The notes beneath the pieces were generated by a model. That model was given only the letters and a program-made list of their open reading frames with translations, searched no databases and was not told the origin of the DNA. A stretch of 64,000 bases of DNA from Sinomonas terrae (lineage in GTDB: Bacteria; Actinomycetota; Actinomycetes; Actinomycetales; Micrococcaceae): positions 4,278,001 to 4,342,000 of the forward strand of contig NZ_JAKZBV010000001.1 of the NCBI RefSeq assembly GCF_022539255.1, given 5' to 3'. Below are positions 37,294-44,846 of this stretch, piece by piece; the first letter of the stretch is position 1; every line of letters starts with the position of its first letter. The translations under genes were made by a program, and so were the position numbers.

Positions 37294-38580
37294 TCAGAGG
37301 ACCGGGAGTACCTCTAGGCCGCCGAGGTAGGGGCGGAGCGCCGAGGGCACGGTGACCGAGCCGTCCGGATTCTGATGATGCTCGAGGATGGCTACTAGCC
37401 ACCGGGTCGTGGCGAGCGTGCCGTTCAGCGTCGCGACGCTGCGCGTGCCCTTCGGTGCGCCGTCGCCGTCGAACATCCGCTCCCGGATGTTGAGCCGCCG
37501 CGCCTGGAAGCCAGTGCAGTTCGACGTCGACGTCAGCTCGCGGTAGCGGCCCTGGGTGGGCACCCATGCCTCGCAGTCGAACTTGCGGGCGGCGCTCATA
37601 CCCAAGTCGCCAGCCGCCGTGTCGATGACGCGGTAGGGAAGCTCCACCTTCGCGAGCATCTCCTCCTCCCACGCGAGGAGCCGTGCATGTTCGGCCTGGG
37701 CCTGGTCGAGCGGCACGTAGGAGAACATCTCGACCTTGTTGAACTGGTGCACACGGATGATGCCGCGCGTGTCCTTGCCGTGCGAACCGGCCTCCCGCCG
37801 ATAGCAGGACGACCAACCGGCGTAGCGGACGGGACCGTTCGAGAGGTCGAGGATCTCGTCCGAGTGGTAGCCGGCGAGCGGGACCTCGGAGGTGCCCACG
37901 AGATACAGGTCGTCCTCAGCGAGACGGTAGATCTCGGCGTCGTGCTTGACGTCGAAACCCGTGCCCTGCATCGTCTCGGGACGAACGAGAGTAGGAGTGA
38001 TCATCGGGGTGAAGCCAGCGGCGATCGCCTGGTCGAGCGCCATCTGGAGAAGGGCGAGCTCGAGTCGTGCGCCGACGCCCTTGAGGAAGTAGAAGCGGGC
38101 CCCCGAGACCTTCGCCCCGCGCTCCATGTCGATGGCACCGAGCAGCTCGCCGATCTCGAGGTGGTCCCGCGGCTCGAAACCCTCCGCAGCGAAGTCGCGC
38201 GGCGTGCCCACGGTCTTGACGACCTCGTAGTCGTCTTCGCCGCCCGAGGGAACGCCATCGATGACGAGGTTCGGGAACACCCGAAGCAGTTCGTCCTGCT
38301 CGGCCTGCGCCGCATCGGCGTCCGCAGAGGAGGACTTCACCTTCGCGGCGAGCTCCTTCACCTCGGCGAGCAGTGCCTGCTTCTCCTCGCCCTTGGCCGC
38401 TGCAACCTTCTTGCCGAAGGCGTTCTGCTCGGCACGGAGCGTCTCGTACTGGGTTAGCGCCGCCCGCCGGCGGGAATCAGCAGCAAGAAGCCGGTCCACA
38501 AGGGACTCGTCCGCGCCGCGCGCACGCTGGCTGGCCCGGAACTTCTCGGGGTTCTCGCTGAGCTCTCGAACGTCGATCAC
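37294..38580 (-). CDS. serS: seryl-tRNA synthetase
   Basis: SerS charges tRNA-Ser and tRNA-Sec. The 428-aa enzyme has the N-terminal antiparallel coiled-coil arm (about residues 25-105) and the class II core. Key segments are YAGWSSCYRREAGSHGKDTRGIIRVHQF (motif 2), ARKFDCEAWVP and TSTSNCTGFQARRLNIR. The motif 3 region is VATLNGTLATTRWLVAILE. The ATG at 38580 has a run of five G six bases upstream, as well as a -10 hexamer, so initiation may be leaderless or leadered. It diverges from the lipid kinase. Confidence 0.97.
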   Translation of the reverse strand: MIDVRELSENPEKFRASQRARGADESLVDRLLAADSRRRAALTQYETLRAEQNAFGKKVAAAKGEEKQALLAEVKELAAKVKSSSADADAAQAEQDELLRVFPNLVIDGVPSGGEDDYEVVKTVGTPRDFAAEGFEPRDHLEIGELLGAIDMERGAKVSGARFYFLKGVGARLELALLQMALDQAIAAGFTPMITPTLVRPETMQGTGFDVKHDAEIYRLAEDDLYLVGTSEVPLAGYHSDEILDLSNGPVRYAGWSSCYRREAGSHGKDTRGIIRVHQFNKVEMFSYVPLDQAQAEHARLLAWEEEMLAKVELPYRVIDTAAGDLGMSAARKFDCEAWVPTQGRYRELTSTSNCTGFQARRLNIRERMFDGDGAPKGTRSVATLNGTLATTRWLVAILEHHQNPDGSVTVPSALRPYLGGLEVLPVL

Positions 38581-38587
38581 GCCCCCT

Positions 38588-38593
38588 AGCCTA
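38588..38593 (-). promoter_or_regulatory. -10 element TAGGCT of serS
   Basis: TAGGCT followed by AGGGGGC and ATG 38580 on the minus strand. The seven-base gap holds a G-run that could also serve as a ribosome-binding site if transcription starts further upstream. Confidence 0.4.
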
Positions 38594-38627
38594 GCGGGAG
38601 GCGCCCGTCCGTCTCGCCGCCGCGGGA

Positions 38628-38633
38628 TAGAGT
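38628..38633 (+). promoter_or_regulatory. -10 element TAGAGT of the lipid kinase gene
   Basis: TAGAGT lies nine bases before ATG 38643; the gap includes GAGGAAA. The divergent serS promoter is 35 bp away. Confidence 0.4.
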
Positions 38634-38642
38634 GAGGAAACC

Positions 38643-39695
38643 ATGCGCAATTGGATCATCGCTGGAGCCGTCACGACGGCTGGGGCCGTCGCGGTCACCA
38701 GCTGGTGGGGAGTGCGCAGACTGCGTGAGCAGCACAGCAGGAGCGCGGTCGGGGAACCCGCGCAGGCACCGCCGCCGGGCCACCAGCAGGTCGCCGTGAT
38801 CCTGAATCCGACGAAGGCGCGGGCGGCCGAGGCCGAGATGCTCATCGAAGCTGCGTGCCGCGGAGCCGGCTGGCCCAAGCCGATCGTCTTCGAGACGACG
38901 GCGGAGGACCCGGGCCATTCGATGACCCGGCAGGCGCTCGAGGCGGGGGCCGACGTCGTGATCCCCTGCGGCGGCGATGGAACAGTGCGCGTCGTCGCGG
39001 AGGCCCTCGCTGGGAGCGATGTTGCCCTTGGTCTCGTGCCGCTGGGCACGGGAAATCTGCTCGCGCGGAACCTCGACCTCGACCTCACCCGCATCTCGCA
39101 GTGCGTGCACACGGCGCTCTTCGGCAGGCAGCGGCGCATCGACACCGCCACGATGTCCCTCGAGGATCGGACGACCGGCAAGAAGTCGACCCACACGTTC
39201 CTCGTCATCGCAGGCATGGGCATGGACGCCGAGATCCTCAGCGACACCAACGAGGACCTCAAGCGCGCCGTCGGCTGGATCGCCTACACGGAAGCCGGAA
39301 TCCGGCACATGCCGGGGCGGAGGCGCAAACGTGTGGACATCTCACTCAACGACAGCGACTTCCAGACCCGGCGCGTCCGCAGTGTGCTCTTCGCGAACTG
39401 CAGCAAGCTCCCGGGCGGAGTCGACTTCATCCCCGAGGCCTACATCGACGACGGCGTGCTCGACATCGTCATCATGAGCCCGCGCAGCCTCATCGGCTGG
39501 GTCGCGATGTACATCAAGATCCTGTTCCAGCACAATCACCCGCTCCCCGTCATGTCCTTCTACGGGGCCCAGAAGGTGCGCCTGCGCAGCGCCGAGCCCC
39601 TCGAGACCCAAGCAGACGGGGACCCGACAGGTCCGGCTACTGACATCGAAGTCGAGGTCCATCCACTCTCGCTCCTCGTCCGGGTCACCCACTAG
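38643..39695 (+). CDS. diacylglycerol kinase-family lipid kinase (DagK_cat)
   Basis: This 350-aa membrane-associated kinase starts with a hydrophobic helix (NWIIAGAVTTAGAVAVTSWW). The DagK/sphingosine kinase domain follows. The nucleotide loop is VIPCGGDGTVRVVAEALAGS (GGDGT), and GLVPLGTGNLLARNLDL contains the conserved PLGTGN. The C-terminal beta domain has FANCSKLPGGVDFIPEAYIDDGVLDIV. Such enzymes phosphorylate diacylglycerol or related lipids. The exact substrate is unknown; an undecaprenol-type or YegS-type role is possible. Confidence 0.9.
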   Translation: MRNWIIAGAVTTAGAVAVTSWWGVRRLREQHSRSAVGEPAQAPPPGHQQVAVILNPTKARAAEAEMLIEAACRGAGWPKPIVFETTAEDPGHSMTRQALEAGADVVIPCGGDGTVRVVAEALAGSDVALGLVPLGTGNLLARNLDLDLTRISQCVHTALFGRQRRIDTATMSLEDRTTGKKSTHTFLVIAGMGMDAEILSDTNEDLKRAVGWIAYTEAGIRHMPGRRRKRVDISLNDSDFQTRRVRSVLFANCSKLPGGVDFIPEAYIDDGVLDIVIMSPRSLIGWVAMYIKILFQHNHPLPVMSFYGAQKVRLRSAEPLETQADGDPTGPATDIEVEVHPLSLLVRVTH

Positions 39696-39748
39696 GCACC
39701 TCACACGCCCAGATCCGAGCACGACGGCGGTCGCTCGCCTCGCGCGGA

Positions 39749-40672
39749 TCAGTCGCCGAGGATGGACCTCACCCAGTCGCTGCCGGCGTCGAACGCCGTG
39801 TCGCTGTTGTGGGGGCTGACCACTGGCTCGGCGCCGTCGGCTCGCGGGTACGAGCCGAGGAAGCGCGTCTGGGGGCTCAGGCGGTGGAGGCCAGCCAACG
39901 CGTCGGCAACGCGAGCGTCCTGCGCGTGGCCTTCGGCGTCGATGCTGAAGAAGTAGTGGCCGAGGTATTCGCCTGTAGGCCGTGACTCGATGCGGGAGAG
40001 GTTCACCCCGCGCGAGGCGAACTGCTCGAGGATCTCCATGAGCGCACCGGGGTGGTCCTGGGGCAGCGGGATCGCGACCGTCGTCTTGTCGGCCCCCGTG
40101 CGCGGTGGGAGCGGCCCCGGGCGCGACACGAGGATGAAGCGGGTCACGGCGCCCGGGTTGTCTCCGATGCCTGCCGCGAGGACCTCGAGCTCGGGGTGCT
40201 CCTCCGCCACGATCTGCCCACAGATCGCGGCGTCGCCCGGCCGGAAGGAGGCCTCCAAAAGGGCTAGCGCTCCGGCCGCTGTCGAGGACGCCGGCTCATA
40301 TTCCGCAGAGGGAATATTCTCGCGCGCCCAGCGGCGGCACTGCGCCCACGCGTGGCCGTGGGTGCAGACCCGGCGCACGTCCTCAAGCCTCGTCCCAGGG
40401 CGGGCAACGAGCACGAAAGTGATCGGCACGAGCTCCTCGCGCACGATTCGCAGCTCGGGACCGGTCGAGATCGCGTCCAAGGTCGCGGTCACGCCGCCCT
40501 CGACCGAGTTCTCGATCGGCACCATGGCAGCATCGGCGCCGCCAGAGCGCACCAAATCGAGCGCCTCGGGAACGCTCGCGGACGGCACGCGCTCCGCCTC
40601 GCGGGCACCGGGAACCTTGAGGAGTGCAGCCTCGGTGAACGTCCCGGCCGGGCCGAGGAACGTGTAGAGCAC
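39749..40672 (-). CDS. pheA: prephenate dehydratase PheA
   Basis: PheA converts prephenate to phenylpyruvate in phenylalanine synthesis. The monofunctional 307-aa protein opens with YTFLGPAGTFTEAALL and has VPIENSVEGGVTATLD with the catalytic TxxF-type region further on. The C-terminal ACT domain contains DHPGALMEILEQFASRGVNLSRIESRP, the phenylalanine-sensing ESRP motif, which implies feedback inhibition. The start is GTG 40672, sharing one base with the stop of the rhodanese gene. Confidence 0.95.
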   Translation of the reverse strand: MLYTFLGPAGTFTEAALLKVPGAREAERVPSASVPEALDLVRSGGADAAMVPIENSVEGGVTATLDAISTGPELRIVREELVPITFVLVARPGTRLEDVRRVCTHGHAWAQCRRWARENIPSAEYEPASSTAAGALALLEASFRPGDAAICGQIVAEEHPELEVLAAGIGDNPGAVTRFILVSRPGPLPPRTGADKTTVAIPLPQDHPGALMEILEQFASRGVNLSRIESRPTGEYLGHYFFSIDAEGHAQDARVADALAGLHRLSPQTRFLGSYPRADGAEPVVSPHNSDTAFDAGSDWVRSILGD

Positions 40673-40995
40673 TAGAGAACCGTGGGCTGCTGCCCGTTTT
40701 CCGAGACAAGTGCACGCCCGGACTCGAGCCAGGCATCCATGCCTCCAGCGACATTCATTGCCGAATAGCCTTGGTCCACGAGCCAGCTTGTCGCGCGCGC
40801 AGAACGGCCTCCGGTGCGGCAGACGACGAGAAGGTCCTCATCCGGATCGAGCTCGCCCAAACGCGCGGGCAGCTGATCCATCGGAATGTGCACGGCACCT
40901 TCGGCGTGCCCGGCCTCCCACTCGTAGTCCTCGCGGACGTCGAGCAGCGTGCCGGCGGGCAGGGCGTCGACGCGGACGGATTCGAAGTTCGCCAT
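40672..40995 (-). CDS. rhodanese-like domain protein
   Basis: This single rhodanese domain of 107 aa has the active-site loop LLVVCRTGGRSARATSWL, whose Cys would carry persulfide. Upstream is the CH2A-like ALPAGTLLDVREDYEWEAGHAEGAVHIPM. ATG 40995 is preceded by GGAGGAA. It ends inside the pheA start codon, so the two are co-transcribed, although no functional link is known. The role may be sulfur transfer or thiosulfate handling. Confidence 0.93.
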   Translation of the reverse strand: MANFESVRVDALPAGTLLDVREDYEWEAGHAEGAVHIPMDQLPARLGELDPDEDLLVVCRTGGRSARATSWLVDQGYSAMNVAGGMDAWLESGRALVSENGQQPTVL

Positions 40996-41087
40996 TGCGG
41001 TTCCTCCACTGAAACTGGCGCAGAAAGTTGGATTCTGCTTCAAGCCTATAGTGGGAAGGCCGGTGCGGATGCCGGGAGGGAGGCGGC

Positions 41088-42521
41088 ATGGACGACGGCG
41101 TGGCCCGCCTTTCCGCGCGCGGCCTCCGCGACGCCCTGCGCGCCGGGGAACTCTCGGCGAGGGACGCCGTCGTGCACTTCCTCGGCGAGATCAGCACGCG
41201 CGACTCTCACCTCGGGGCCTTCGTCACAGTGACCGCCGAAGCCGCGCTGGCCGAGGCCTCGGCGGCCGACGACGCCCATGCGGCCGCGCGCCGGGCCGGC
41301 GACCTCGAAGCACTGCCCCCGCTCCACGGCATGCCGACGGCGTTCAAGGACCTCGTCGATGTAAAGGGCGTGCCGACGACGTATGGGAGCGCCGCCGTCG
41401 AGCCCAGACCGGCACCGCACGACGCCCCGATCGCCGCCGCCCTGAAGAGGGCAGGGGTCATCTCCCTCGGCAAGACCCAGGTACCCGAGTTCGGGCTCAC
41501 CGCCTACTCCGAGAACCGCGTGGCCCCGCCCTCGCGCAATCCCCACGCACCAGCCCTCAGCTCCGGCGGCTCCTCGGGAGGTTCGGCCGCGGCGGTTGCC
41601 GCAGGAATGCTCCCGTTCGCGCCCGGGAGCGACGGCGGCGGATCGATCCGAATCCCGGCGGCAGCGTGCGGGATTGTCGGGCTCAAGCCGGGCCGCGGAC
41701 TGGTTCCCCAGGCCGAGTCCCCGGGGGATGCCGCCCGGCTCGTTGTCTCCGGTCCGCTCGCACGGACCGCTGAGGACGCAGCTGTGCTGCTCGATGCGCT
41801 CGTCGACGGGGACCGCCACGGCCGCCACGCGGCGTCGTACGCGGACGCCATTGCGTACGACCCCGCGAGACTCCGCATCGGCGTGGCCCTCGCGAGCCCT
41901 TGGGACCACCGGTACCGCATCCAACCAGAGCCCGAGGCTCTCGCGGCGCTCGGCGCGGCGATCGCTCGCCTGGAAGCGGAGGGCCATCGTGTTGGCGAGG
42001 CCGATGTGCGCTACGACAATCGGTACCCCGACGCGTTCACGGCGGCGTGGACAGCCGGAGCGGGGACGCTGCGCATCGCCCCCCACCGCGAGCCGCTCCT
42101 CACGCCGCTCACCCGCGCGTTCCGGCGCCGCGCGCAGCAGAGGAGCCGGGCGAAGCTCGACGAGTGCCTCCAGTTCTTGCGGGGATTCGAGCGGGACACG
42201 ATCGCGCAGTATGCGCGGTGGGACGTCATGCTCATGCCTGCCCTCGCGCAGACCGCGCGCCCGGTCGGCTGGTTTTCTGGGCCGGAATGGCGGACGACGG
42301 CGGACGACGACTACGCGAGGCAGTGCGAGTTCGCGCCGTGGTCGTCGATGGTCAACGTCTGCGGACTTCCCGCCGTGAGCGTGCCGACCGCGTGGACCGA
42401 ACTCGGGCTGCCCATGGCGGTGCAGCTGGTCGGGCCGATGGGTTCGGAGGCGCGCCTTCTCCAGCTCGCGCGGATCCTCGAGACGCCGAGCGCTGGGGCT
42501 GGGCCCGGAGCGTCTCAGTAG
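41088..42521 (+). CDS. amidase (amidase signature family)
   Basis: This 477-aa Ser-cisSer-Lys hydrolase has the Lys in HGMPTAFKDLVDVKG. The Gly/Ser-rich core is LSSGGSSGGSAAAVAAG with the cis-Ser, and the nucleophile Ser is in GSDGGGSIRIPAAACGIVGLKP. The substrate (aliphatic or aryl amide, or a Glu-tRNA-like ligand) cannot be read from the sequence. No gatB partner is present, so it is not GatA. ATG 41088 has GGGAGGG upstream. Its stop codon lies inside the left copy of the 16-bp direct repeat bounding the island. Confidence 0.92.
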   Translation: MDDGVARLSARGLRDALRAGELSARDAVVHFLGEISTRDSHLGAFVTVTAEAALAEASAADDAHAAARRAGDLEALPPLHGMPTAFKDLVDVKGVPTTYGSAAVEPRPAPHDAPIAAALKRAGVISLGKTQVPEFGLTAYSENRVAPPSRNPHAPALSSGGSSGGSAAAVAAGMLPFAPGSDGGGSIRIPAAACGIVGLKPGRGLVPQAESPGDAARLVVSGPLARTAEDAAVLLDALVDGDRHGRHAASYADAIAYDPARLRIGVALASPWDHRYRIQPEPEALAALGAAIARLEAEGHRVGEADVRYDNRYPDAFTAAWTAGAGTLRIAPHREPLLTPLTRAFRRRAQQRSRAKLDECLQFLRGFERDTIAQYARWDVMLMPALAQTARPVGWFSGPEWRTTADDDYARQCEFAPWSSMVNVCGLPAVSVPTAWTELGLPMAVQLVGPMGSEARLLQLARILETPSAGAGPGASQ

Positions 42522-42530
42522 TTGTAGCTG
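42515..42530 (+). repeat. left direct repeat (attL-like)
   Basis: TCAGTAGTTGTAGCTG, identical to 45972-45987. It covers the last Gln codon and stop of the amidase. On the opposite strand it encodes SYNY and a stop codon, the exact C terminus of the DUF4190 protein. Confidence 0.85.
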
Positions 42531-42741
42531 AACCACCCAGCACGAACGCCGCCGCGGCACCCGAGTGAAGAGAGATTTGCGTGAACCTCACGGCGGGCTG
42601 CAACAGGGCAAGTGCCGAAAGGATGGCCGCGAGCGGATTTATCCGACTGCGATAACCGGCCAGCGCAAGCCGCCGAAATTGGGCATGGATGAAACGAAAG
42701 GAGTCCCCCTTCGGAACCGAAAGCCCAGGCGGCACGGAAAG

Positions 42742-42775
42742 GGAGAGTCCCCGGGCAAATGTCCGGGGACTCTCC
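42742..42775 (+). promoter_or_regulatory. strong hairpin in the leader before the 86-aa gene
   Basis: GGAGAGTCCCCGG (42742-42754) and CCGGGGACTCTCC (42763-42775) form a perfect 13-bp stem with an eight-base loop, 27 nt before ATG 42803. There is no T tract. It could be a 5' leader regulator or a terminator of read-through from the amidase. The 281 bases 42522-42802 hold no gene that I can support. Confidence 0.6.
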
Positions 42776-42802
42776 ACCCCCAATCGACAGGAGAAGCGAG
42801 CT

Positions 42803-43063
42803 ATGAACTCTGAGGGATCGGCCTTGATCGGCCTCGACCAGCGGCAGTGGGACGCCCTGCCGACGATGACCCGGCACGTCCTCGGGAACGTCCACCAGGC
42901 GTACGTGTCGCGCCTCATCGGGCACCACCCGCCGGCGCCGTCGTCCACCGGCTTCGCGTGGCGGCTCATCGTCCACCCGGGAGACGAGGACAGGATGCGC
43001 GGGATCGTGCAGGACGTCGTGGCAGGCAGCGACTCCGCCGCGGCCGCCTACCTCTACGGCTAG
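42803..43063 (+). CDS. 86-aa orphan protein of the island, unknown function
   Basis: I do not recognise this protein. It starts MNSEGSALIGLDQRQWDALP with AGGAGA eight bases before the ATG. It is soluble, with a predicted helix around 16-42 (WDALPTMTRHVLGNVHQAYV) and a C-terminal Ala-rich helix (DVVAGSDSAAAAYLYG). Its codon use is GC-rich like the host, unlike the next three genes, so it may predate them or have another origin. It is 49 nt upstream of the channel-like gene on the same strand. Confidence 0.5.
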   Translation: MNSEGSALIGLDQRQWDALPTMTRHVLGNVHQAYVSRLIGHHPPAPSSTGFAWRLIVHPGDEDRMRGIVQDVVAGSDSAAAAYLYG

Positions 43064-43112
43064 GACTCGGGCAGTGGGACGTAAGGTGTCAAGAGATATG
43101 GGGGGTGCAAGC

Positions 43113-43862
43113 ATGAAACGCCAACGTAACCCGATGCTATTTGACTTCCTAGTGCTCGGTGTCAATTTGCTGGTCCAAGTATCCGGATGGGTCATCTTCG
43201 TAATTATCCTCCCGGTCGGGACCGGGAGCCTCATGGACCAGCCACTTTTTTGGTCGTCGATTCCAATCATTGGCGTATGGTTCTTGGCGTCTATCGGTGC
43301 CAGCACCACTAGCCAGAGCCCTTGGCCAACTATCGCAAACCTCGTCTACGCATTGTCCACCGTTGTTTGGTTCTTCTCGATGATGTATTGGATCATTGGC
43401 ACGCCCGTCAATTTTGGCGGTTCACAGCTTTCGAAAGTCGATGCGATCTACTTTGCGCTTGGAATGCTGTCGACTGCGGGAACAGGAAGTTTGTCCCCAA
43501 CGAGCGACACAAGCCGTCTGCTTGTGTCGATGCAGATGCTCGTTGACATCGCCTTCACAGGGTTCGTGCTCGTGTTGGCGGTCACGCGACTGGGCGAGCA
43601 CCTCGGTGGGGCTCGTGCGCTGTCCACCTCTCTGAGCAAGATTTTGGCCCCTCAGAACAATAGGCCGGCGAAGCAAAAGGCCACCGACGGTTTGGCGTCG
43701 AAGGCCAGAGACGAAGTGCCCGGAGACCGTCAGGCCCCCACTGGAGACCCGCCCCCAAGAGTGAATGCCTACCCTATGCCCCCGGCGGCCCTTGTCTTGT
43801 CCCCTGCCCCAACGGGACGGGAAGATCCATCATTAAACGCAGAGAACAACGGGGGGAAGTGA
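43113..43862 (+). CDS. two-TM ion-channel-like membrane protein (K+ channel pore fold, altered filter)
   Basis: This 249-aa protein has hydrophobic helices at about residues 9-33, 46-62 and 73-95, then a pore module. The module runs DAIYFALGMLSTAGTGSLSP, followed by a final TM helix (LLVSMQMLVDIAFTGFVLVLAV). The layout copies DALYF...TTVGYGDLSP of two-TM potassium channels, but the filter reads TAGTGS, lacking the Tyr and Asp of TVGYGD. A Pro-rich cytoplasmic tail (about 180-249) follows. ATG 43113 has GGGGGG seven bases upstream; ATG 43098 would add five residues. GC is low. Ion selectivity cannot be predicted. An effector that depolarises infected cells is one possibility, not shown. Confidence 0.6.
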   Translation: MKRQRNPMLFDFLVLGVNLLVQVSGWVIFVIILPVGTGSLMDQPLFWSSIPIIGVWFLASIGASTTSQSPWPTIANLVYALSTVVWFFSMMYWIIGTPVNFGGSQLSKVDAIYFALGMLSTAGTGSLSPTSDTSRLLVSMQMLVDIAFTGFVLVLAVTRLGEHLGGARALSTSLSKILAPQNNRPAKQKATDGLASKARDEVPGDRQAPTGDPPPRVNAYPMPPAALVLSPAPTGREDPSLNAENNGGK

Positions 43863-43868
43863 CCAGGA

Positions 43869-44597
43869 GTGCAGCCTCAGACAACGGATGCCAACTTCCG
43901 GAGGCATGTTTGCGTGCTCGTGCGAAAGTGGGATCAAGCGATGTCGACCATGAAAGCCCCTGGCGCAGATGCGAAGGTGGATTTCAACGTGATCGGCTAC
44001 ACCCAGTGCGTGGCCGAGTTGGTGGTAACGCATCTGGAGACCCCCGAGAATCGAAAGATCACTCGGACAATGCTAGTGAGGGGAATTCTTGAGTTCGGAG
44101 TCACGGCCTCTTGGCTGAGAGGCAAAGGTGATGCTGGGCTCGCGGCCCTGAGATCGGAGTTGTATCGGACGAACACGAACGCCGCGTTGGAGCATGTGAA
44201 GATTGGTGAAGAAGGGAGCCGGCTCGTAACTCTCGCTCAAGAACACCTCGACTCGCCGTCTCCTGAGTGGAATGAGCTCGTTCCCCAAGCCAAATTCTTC
44301 GAGCAGAAGTGCAAAGACATGGATACCGACCTGCCTCTGTATGTGCTGTACCGGGACTACTCGCAGTTCTGTCATCCATCGCTCGGGACGCCAGGCGTTC
44401 ACCTCCCCGAGAAGGGAGACCCGGAGGGGTGGCACTTCGACCGGCCGCCCGTACAGGTCTTTCTGCCGTTCGTATGGGCTGTGAGCGCATCCAATCAGTA
44501 CCTCAAGGACGCGGGAATCACCACAACCCTAAACGTCATCGGGAGCATGATCCAGGACCCCATCGGGCTCACGGTGAAAACCGCCGGAACCCTCTGA
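43869..44597 (+). CDS. DUF5677-like helical protein of the island
   Basis: The 242 residues are mainly alpha-helical and soluble. Segments such as TRTMLVRGILEFGVTASWL and YRDYSQFCHPSLGTPG match, from memory, the R..lE and Y..lS..HP patterns of DUF5677-type proteins, a family seen in defence and HEPN-like contexts. The start is GTG 43869, six bases after the channel-gene stop, with GGGGGGAAG upstream, so the two are probably co-transcribed. The function is unknown. An HEPN-type fold is a guess based on the helix pattern and the His near the C terminus. Confidence 0.5.
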   Translation: MQPQTTDANFRRHVCVLVRKWDQAMSTMKAPGADAKVDFNVIGYTQCVAELVVTHLETPENRKITRTMLVRGILEFGVTASWLRGKGDAGLAALRSELYRTNTNAALEHVKIGEEGSRLVTLAQEHLDSPSPEWNELVPQAKFFEQKCKDMDTDLPLYVLYRDYSQFCHPSLGTPGVHLPEKGDPEGWHFDRPPVQVFLPFVWAVSASNQYLKDAGITTTLNVIGSMIQDPIGLTVKTAGTL

Positions 44598-44772
44598 GAA
44601 GCGCTAGAGGGTCAGGAACGCGCCAGAGCAGGACGCTCAGACGCGCCGGAGGGACACGACGCTTCGGAGGCACCTCGAACGGCCCTCAGCAAGCGTCGCC
44701 ATGGGACACGCTTTGCTATCGGTCACAATGGCGCAACGAAACCGAGCCCAGCCCTCTCAGCCGTGGTACGCT

Positions 44773-44831
44773 GGCAGACATAAACACCGGCCCCGCTGTT
44801 AGCAGTTGCTAACAAGGGCCGGTTTTCTTTT
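44773..44831 (+). ncRNA. candidate structured RNA upstream of the Abi_2 gene
   Basis: ACCGGCCC (44786-44793) pairs with GGGCCGGT (44816-44823). Nested inside, GTTAGCA (44798-44804) pairs with TGCTAAC (44807-44813) around a two-base turn. The stem runs into TTTTCTTTT (44823-44831). This is a complete intrinsic terminator only 16 nt before the abi GTG. From memory, a conserved abiF RNA motif was described directly upstream of Abi_2 genes, and RNA-neutralised abortive systems are known. TACGCT (44767-44772) may be the -10. The 5' end of the RNA is uncertain and could lie 50 nt further upstream. Confidence 0.5.
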
Positions 44832-44846
44832 CGCAGGGGGATAACT

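Noticed and set aside
42515..42530. Transposon target-site duplication
   Set aside because: Sixteen bases is longer than usual duplications, and no terminal inverted repeats or transposase were seen; attachment-site duplication fits better.
42565..42813. 82-codon frame in the island leader
   Set aside because: It runs through the hairpin and the ribosome-binding site of the next gene, and its residues look random.
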